DNA of 11,114 nt from assembly GCA_030642585.1 (NCBI GenBank), contig DAOWNN010000042.1, positions 1-11,114 of the forward strand. Direction: 5' to 3'. Every line of letters starts with the position of its first letter. The stretch's first letter is position 1. The stretch comes from Bacteroidota bacterium (lineage in GTDB: Bacteria; Bacteroidota; Bacteroidia; Bacteroidales; VadinHA17). Positions 8,201 through 11,114 of this stretch are shown here, in pieces. The notes beneath the pieces are model-generated. The model did no database searches. It saw only the letters and a program-made list of their open reading frames with translations, and was not told the DNA's origin. The position numbers and the translations under genes were made by a program.

Positions 8201-9048
8201 TCTACAAAGGAAGGGCAAGTATCCATCAGGGTCAATTCAATTTCACCTTTCAGGTTCCGAAAGATATTTCTTTTCAACCAGGACCAGAGAAAATAAGTTA
8301 CTATGCACAGGCCCGGGAAAAAGAGATTGATGCCAGGGGATATTTGCAGGATCTTATGATCGGGGGGATCTCAGATACTGTTGAAGCAGATCTGTATGGC
8401 CCGGAAATCAAGCTTTACATGAATGATGAACATTTCAGATCAGGGGGTATTACAGACAACAGCCCGGTTCTTTTTGCCCTGGTTTCTGACGAATCTGGAA
8501 TAAATACCATAGGCACGGGGATCGGGCATGATATTGTGGCTATCCTGGATGATGATTTTTCTAACCCATTTATCCTGAATAATTATTTTGAATCTGATCT
8601 TGATACTTACAAGAGTGGAAGTATCTGTTTTCCATTTTCAAACCTGTCGAAAGGGAACCATACTCTAAGCCTTAAAGTATGGGATGTCTATAACAACTCA
8701 TCAACGGTAAGCATCAGCTTCAAGGTGTCTTCAAAAGAGACTGTTTTACAGAATATTATGAATTACCCAAATCCCTTTTCATTTGGCACAAGTTTTAGCC
8801 TGGAACACAATTTACCTGATACTGATCTTCTTGTTACGATATATATTTATAACCTTTCCGGAAGAATAATAAAAACCATTCAGGAGCGTTTCTTTACAAC
8901 AGGCTACCGGATTGATCCGATATACTGGGATGGTAAAAATGAAAATGGTAACTATGTGGAAAGTGGATTCTTTATCTACAGGGCTATTATAAGCAGCCAG
9001 GAAGGACAGATCAATGAGATTACAGGAAAAATGATTAAAATTAGATAA
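5203..9048 (+). CDS. porU: Type IX secretion system sortase PorU (C25 family)
   Basis: PorU is the cell-surface cysteine protease/transpeptidase that removes the C-terminal signal domain from T9SS cargo and attaches the mature protein to anionic lipopolysaccharide or a similar glycolipid. The 1281-residue protein starts with a signal peptide (MKLILHISLFLFLLFIPIKG), has an N-terminal beta-rich region to about residue 540, and a gingipain-type C25 domain at about 545-915. The catalytic pair is visible as H782 in YTGHGNERG and C816 in TATCEFSRFDD; their spacing of 34 is close to that of P. gingivalis PorU (H657/C690). GDPALKL near 908 closes the domain. Ig-like beta segments follow, and the end (from NYPNPF, residue 1187, to GKMIKIR) resembles a type A T9SS signal domain, which PorU is known to retain. 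The start is TTG: an in-frame TAG lies 16 bases upstream and no ATG precedes the signal peptide. It is slightly longer than the P. gingivalis protein (about 1158). Confidence 0.95.
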   Translation: MKLILHISLFLFLLFIPIKGGTQGLSLSRKIEGLSLKRVEDVFAEPSLSDSRSYLLHFNHCSYNSNLLPVYNELIEIPGHISSPEFKIQIKKTKAMDPAIVSIAELQYLIGAGLSIKADFYKIRKKNYLELSFIPFRKEEATGIIQQVVAFDILIYSKSKKPQKPIKKSSVPESSVLSTGNWVKLKIRETGIYKLNYGELAGLISDPSNPQIFGNGGKMLPVMNFEPRDTGLIKNAIWLEKGVDGIFNEGDYMLFYGQGPISWEYNTTDSMFLHKIHFYDESSYYFLTSGNGVSKIIQNIEAPVAPPDQEIYQYDQYYMHELETENLIRSGIQWFESLPPSPPTEIVFPGENISPGSTGKLKIRVLARSANSSTFNIELNDQFLTSLSVSSVVLESHTSYYARTQVKTTSFSPAPETLRFELEPNTLNPSSSKFWLDFLTINLRKDLVFEEAQMQFRDIESLQAASTGRFHLKHNESDLHVWDITDIHNIGNIILQPESAGSCFIAATDSLREYIAFHSQGFLTPEIYNNKLPNQDLRSIVNQDMIIVAPAIFNEQAERVAAFHRDKDHLVVRVVEPEEIYNEFSSGKRDPSAIRDFMKNIYDHSDSGSILKYLLLYGDGSFDNRSDHENNSNYIPTYQSWNSLSPVQSYVTDDFYGLLDDLEGGAIGLIDIGIGRIPSNTIAEATIVADKILSYYDTTSYSDWKNQLCFVGDDEDNNIHMRDANTLCENLDTLYPSFNINKIFLDAYEQVATPAGESYPDVNKAINETIESGILIFNYTGHGNERGLAHEDILGLNDIKSWTNKKKLPLFITATCEFSRFDDIDKDIYGEITKKTSAGEHVLLNPEGGGIALLTTTRLVYSSPNFILNQNFYKYAFENDANGVQYSLGDVLRLTKNESGTGINKRNFTLLGDPALKLAYPKQFVITDSINGVSTTSYHDTLKGLSLYTITGHIENHHGDTLNDMEGTVIPAVYDKKSTVRTLSNNGTAIMEFEVQNKILYKGRASIHQGQFNFTFQVPKDISFQPGPEKISYYAQAREKEIDARGYLQDLMIGGISDTVEADLYGPEIKLYMNDEHFRSGGITDNSPVLFALVSDESGINTIGTGIGHDIVAILDDDFSNPFILNNYFESDLDTYKSGSICFPFSNLSKGNHTLSLKVWDVYNNSSTVSISFKVSSKETVLQNIMNYPNPFSFGTSFSLEHNLPDTDLLVTIYIYNLSGRIIKTIQERFFTTGYRIDPIYWDGKNENGNYVESGFFIYRAIISSQEGQINEITGKMIKIR

Positions 9049-9065
9049 GTACACTACAAAACAGC

Positions 9066-9073
9066 TATATTTG
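9066..9073 (+). promoter_or_regulatory. Candidate -7 promoter element upstream of porV
   Basis: TATATTTG matches the Bacteroidota -7 consensus TAnnTTTG exactly and sits 22 bp before the porV ATG, inside the 47-bp porU-porV gap. It could provide porV and ispF with transcription independent of porU. No TTG is seen at the expected -33 distance, so this is a tentative call; simple co-transcription from porU is equally possible. Confidence 0.35.
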
Positions 9074-9095
9074 TAATACGAATTTTAAATTTGAA

Positions 9096-10307
9096 ATGAC
9101 AAGAAAAATTAAAAGCTATATATTCGTTTTTGTTGCAGCTTTACTGATGACCCAGGCTGTCAATGCTCAAATTTCAAGGGGAGAGGTTACAGGTCAGCTC
9201 AATGCAATCCAGACTGCTGTTCCTTTTCTAACAATAGCCCCCGATTCACGAGCAGGAGCTATGGGTGATGCTGGAGTTGCTACCTCGCCTGATATTAATT
9301 CACAACACTGGAATCCTGCAAAGTATGCCTTTATTGAGGGCTCAGGAGGATTCTCCCTGTCTTATTCCCCCTGGCTCAGGAACCTGGTATCAGACATTAA
9401 CCTTGCCTACCTTGCAGGATACTACAGGATTGATAAGAGGCAAGTTGTAAGTGCATCTATGCTGTATTTCTCATTGGGAAATATTGTCTTTACCGATATG
9501 TTTGCGAATGTTACAAGAAATTTTAATCCCAACGAATTTGCATTCGACCTGGCATATTCCAGGGCTTTCAGCGATTATATTTCAGGGGGAATTGCTTTCC
9601 GCTGGATCTATTCCAACCTTGCAGGTGGAGTAACCGTAAATGGAGCTGAGAGTAAACCCGGAAATTCGTTTGCTGCAGATATTTCAACATATTACAATAG
9701 AGATATTAAATTATTTGACCTGAATGGAAATGCAGGTTTCGGAGTAAATATTTCCAATATTGGAACAAAAATATCCTATACCGATGACAAAGATCCGGAT
9801 TTTATACCCACCAACCTCAGAGTTGGAGGAATAATCGGTCTTGACATTGATGAATTCAATTCAATTGCCATTAGTCTTGAAATGAATAAGCTCCTTGTCC
9901 CCACGCCTCCCGTTTACTGGGAAGACGGTGACACAATGGATGATGGAACACTGATCACAGAAAATGAAACCTTTATTAAATACGGTATGGATCCCAATGT
10001 ATCTGTTCCTGTTGGAATGTTCCAATCTTTTTACGATGCCCCTGGCGGCATCACCGAAGAGCTTCATGAAATTACTTATTCTGTTGCACTGGAATATTGG
10101 TACAACAAACAATTTGCCGTTAGGGGAGGCTATTTTCATGAACACTCAACCAAAGGAAACCGGAAATTCTTTACTATGGGAGTGGGACTTAAGCTAAATG
10201 TTCTGGATATCGACTTTTCCTATTTATTGCCCTTGCACCAGAACCATCCCCTTTCCAATACACTCAGGTTCTCACTTCTATTTTCTTTTGATCCTCCCAA
10301 AAATTAA
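9096..10307 (+). CDS. porV: Type IX secretion system outer-membrane protein PorV (LptO)
   Basis: PorV is a FadL-like 14-stranded outer-membrane barrel that collects cargo from the SprA translocon by its C-terminal domain and delivers it to PorU; it forms part of the surface attachment complex. The 403-residue protein begins with a signal peptide (MTRKIKSYIFVFVAALLMTQ) likely cut near VNA-Q (residues 24/25). The segment PFLTIAPDSRAGAMGDAG (43-60), followed by SPDINSQHWNPAKYAF (64-79), is the family's N-terminal hallmark. The rest alternates as in a beta barrel and ends in an aromatic-rich last strand, LRFSLLFSF. The length matches the family (about 390 in P. gingivalis). It follows porU by 47 bp and precedes ispF by 9 bp, so the three are probably one transcript. 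Confidence 0.95.
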   Translation: MTRKIKSYIFVFVAALLMTQAVNAQISRGEVTGQLNAIQTAVPFLTIAPDSRAGAMGDAGVATSPDINSQHWNPAKYAFIEGSGGFSLSYSPWLRNLVSDINLAYLAGYYRIDKRQVVSASMLYFSLGNIVFTDMFANVTRNFNPNEFAFDLAYSRAFSDYISGGIAFRWIYSNLAGGVTVNGAESKPGNSFAADISTYYNRDIKLFDLNGNAGFGVNISNIGTKISYTDDKDPDFIPTNLRVGGIIGLDIDEFNSIAISLEMNKLLVPTPPVYWEDGDTMDDGTLITENETFIKYGMDPNVSVPVGMFQSFYDAPGGITEELHEITYSVALEYWYNKQFAVRGGYFHEHSTKGNRKFFTMGVGLKLNVLDIDFSYLLPLHQNHPLSNTLRFSLLFSFDPPKN

Positions 10308-10316
10308 TAAGGAAAA

Positions 10317-10796
10317 ATGCCCTACCGAATTGGAATCGGATATGATGTACATAAGTTAGGTGTGGGCCAGGACTTAAACCTGGGGGGAATTGTTATCCCA
10401 AATGATAAAGGAACCATAGGGCATTCCGATGCAGATGTATTGATACATGCCATTATAGATGCAATGCTGGGCGCTGCCAACCTTGGCGATATTGGATCAC
10501 TTTTTCCTGACAGCAATTCAAAATATAAGGAAATTGACAGTAAAATACTGTTGAGAGAAACCAATAAACTAATCCAAAGATCGGGATATTCAATTGTAAA
10601 TATTGATAGTACACTCTGCCTGCAAACACCGAAAATAAAAGATTATATTCCGGAAATGAAAGAGAAACTATCTTCGGTTCTTGCTATCGAAGAGGATCAG
10701 GTGTCTGTAAAGGCAACTACCACCGAAAAATTAGGATTCGTAGGGCGCCAGGAAGGAGTATCTGCTCAAGCAGTGGTTCTATTGGAGAAGAAATAA
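10317..10796 (+). CDS. ispF: 2-C-methyl-D-erythritol 2,4-cyclodiphosphate synthase
   Basis: IspF converts CDP-methylerythritol 2-phosphate to the 2,4-cyclodiphosphate with release of CMP, in the MEP route to isoprenoids. The 159-residue protein has the expected length and motifs: GIGYDVH (6-12) with metal ligands D10 and H12, GHSDADVLIHA (35-45) with the third ligand H44, GDIGSLFPD (57-65), and KATTTEKLGFVGRQEG (132-147), which binds the cytidine nucleotide. It functions as a trimer with active sites between subunits. The last DxD-like position after FPD reads S-N rather than the usual T-D, a minor change. AAGGA lies 5 bases upstream of the ATG, the most Shine-Dalgarno-like sequence in the window. 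The 9-bp gap after porV points to shared transcription; the same porU-porV-ispF order is known from P. gingivalis. Confidence 0.97.
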   Translation: MPYRIGIGYDVHKLGVGQDLNLGGIVIPNDKGTIGHSDADVLIHAIIDAMLGAANLGDIGSLFPDSNSKYKEIDSKILLRETNKLIQRSGYSIVNIDSTLCLQTPKIKDYIPEMKEKLSSVLAIEEDQVSVKATTTEKLGFVGRQEGVSAQAVVLLEKK

Positions 10797-10977
10797 AAGA
10801 AAATATTGCCACTCCACTTCCAACTTCACCCTGAAAAAAACATATTAGCTTTGAGTTTAGAATGGTTTAGCCTGACAATTGCAGGTGCGAGTAACAATTA
10901 TAAGAAAGCCACGAATGCACGGATGAAAAACGAATACACGAATGGAATAATGGAATAAAAACATAGAAACTTCTAAT
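10797..10977. other. Intergenic region between ispF and the thioredoxin-like gene
   Basis: No gene or convincing terminator hairpin is visible in these 181 bp. They hold an exact TAnnTTTG match on the plus strand (TAGCTTTG, 10846-10853) that could start transcription of the downstream gene with a leader of about 120 nt, but no TTG lies at the -33 distance. The right half carries the CACGAATG-type repeats listed separately. Confidence 0.4.
10910..10958. repeat. Degenerate CACGAATG tandem repeat
   Basis: Units CACGAATG (10910-10917), CACGGATG (10918-10925), a broken unit AACGAATA (10929-10936), CACGAATG (10937-10944), GAATAATG (10945-10952) and GAATAA (10953-10958) follow one another with a period of about 8 bases. 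They lie just upstream of the thioredoxin-like gene. I recall similar CACGAAT-rich degenerate repeats between genes in many environmental bacteria, including Bacteroidota, but know no function for them. Confidence 0.6.
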
Positions 10978-11114
10978 ATGGTAATACCAGAAATAACCTC
11001 AGAGGCAGAATATATGGAGATTAGTGGTAATTCTCCCGCTTCCCTGTTTTACTTTTCACATGATGAGTGTAATGTTTGTAAAGTACTGAAACCCAAAGTG
11101 CATGAGCTTCTGCA
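10978..11114 (+). CDS. Thioredoxin-like protein, N-terminal part (cut by window end)
   Basis: An open frame begins at ATG 10978 and runs off the right edge after 45 complete codons. The visible sequence has a short N-terminal stretch, then a hydrophobic beta strand (ASLFYFS) leading into the motif CNVCK (C31 and C34), followed by a helix (VLKPKVHELL). This arrangement of strand, CxxC and helix is that of the thioredoxin fold. The active-site dipeptide N-V differs from the G-P of classical thioredoxin, so this is likely a thioredoxin-family relative rather than TrxA itself. No signal peptide is present, which suggests a cytoplasmic protein. The start is chosen because it is the first ATG and leaves a normal-length first strand. 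The rest of the gene is not visible, so substrate and role are open. Confidence 0.75.
   Translation, partial: MVIPEITSEAEYMEISGNSPASLFYFSHDECNVCKVLKPKVHELL

Overview
This AT-rich window is a chromosomal segment from a member of the Bacteroidota. Several genes support this: the outer-membrane and lipoprotein parts of the type IX secretion system (T9SS), which that phylum alone carries as far as is known; non-ATG starts without clear Shine-Dalgarno sequences; and matches upstream of several genes to the Bacteroidota -7 promoter element TAnnTTTG. The run porU-porV-ispF is the order I recall from Porphyromonas gingivalis, and gldJ lying next to porU/porV recalls Flavobacterium johnsoniae. I cannot place the organism below phylum with confidence.

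The genes form two divergent arms around a 164-bp intergenic region (5039-5202). Leftward, on the minus strand, run a PorP/SprF-family protein, a GldJ-type lipoprotein, murF (peptidoglycan precursor ligase) and ppa (inorganic pyrophosphatase). A strong intrinsic terminator separates gldJ from murF. Rightward, on the plus strand, run porU (the T9SS sortase), porV (the outer-membrane shuttle for T9SS cargo), ispF (MEP isoprenoid pathway) and, at the right edge, the first 45 codons of a thioredoxin-fold protein.

Functionally, the core is a T9SS module. PorV carries substrates bearing a C-terminal signal domain to PorU, which removes that domain and attaches the protein to the cell surface. GldJ belongs to the periplasmic lipoprotein ring/track components. 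PorP/SprF proteins are outer-membrane partners of the same machine. ppa, murF and ispF are housekeeping genes.

The two intergenic ends hold short degenerate repeats with a period of about 8 bp: GAC-containing units downstream of ppa, and CACGAATG units upstream of the thioredoxin-like gene. I found no CRISPR array, transposon, tRNA, rRNA or defence system. No clearly new system stands out. The points most worth a second look are the terminator pressed against the murF start, the non-ATG starts of the divergent porP/porU pair, and the degenerate octamer repeats.
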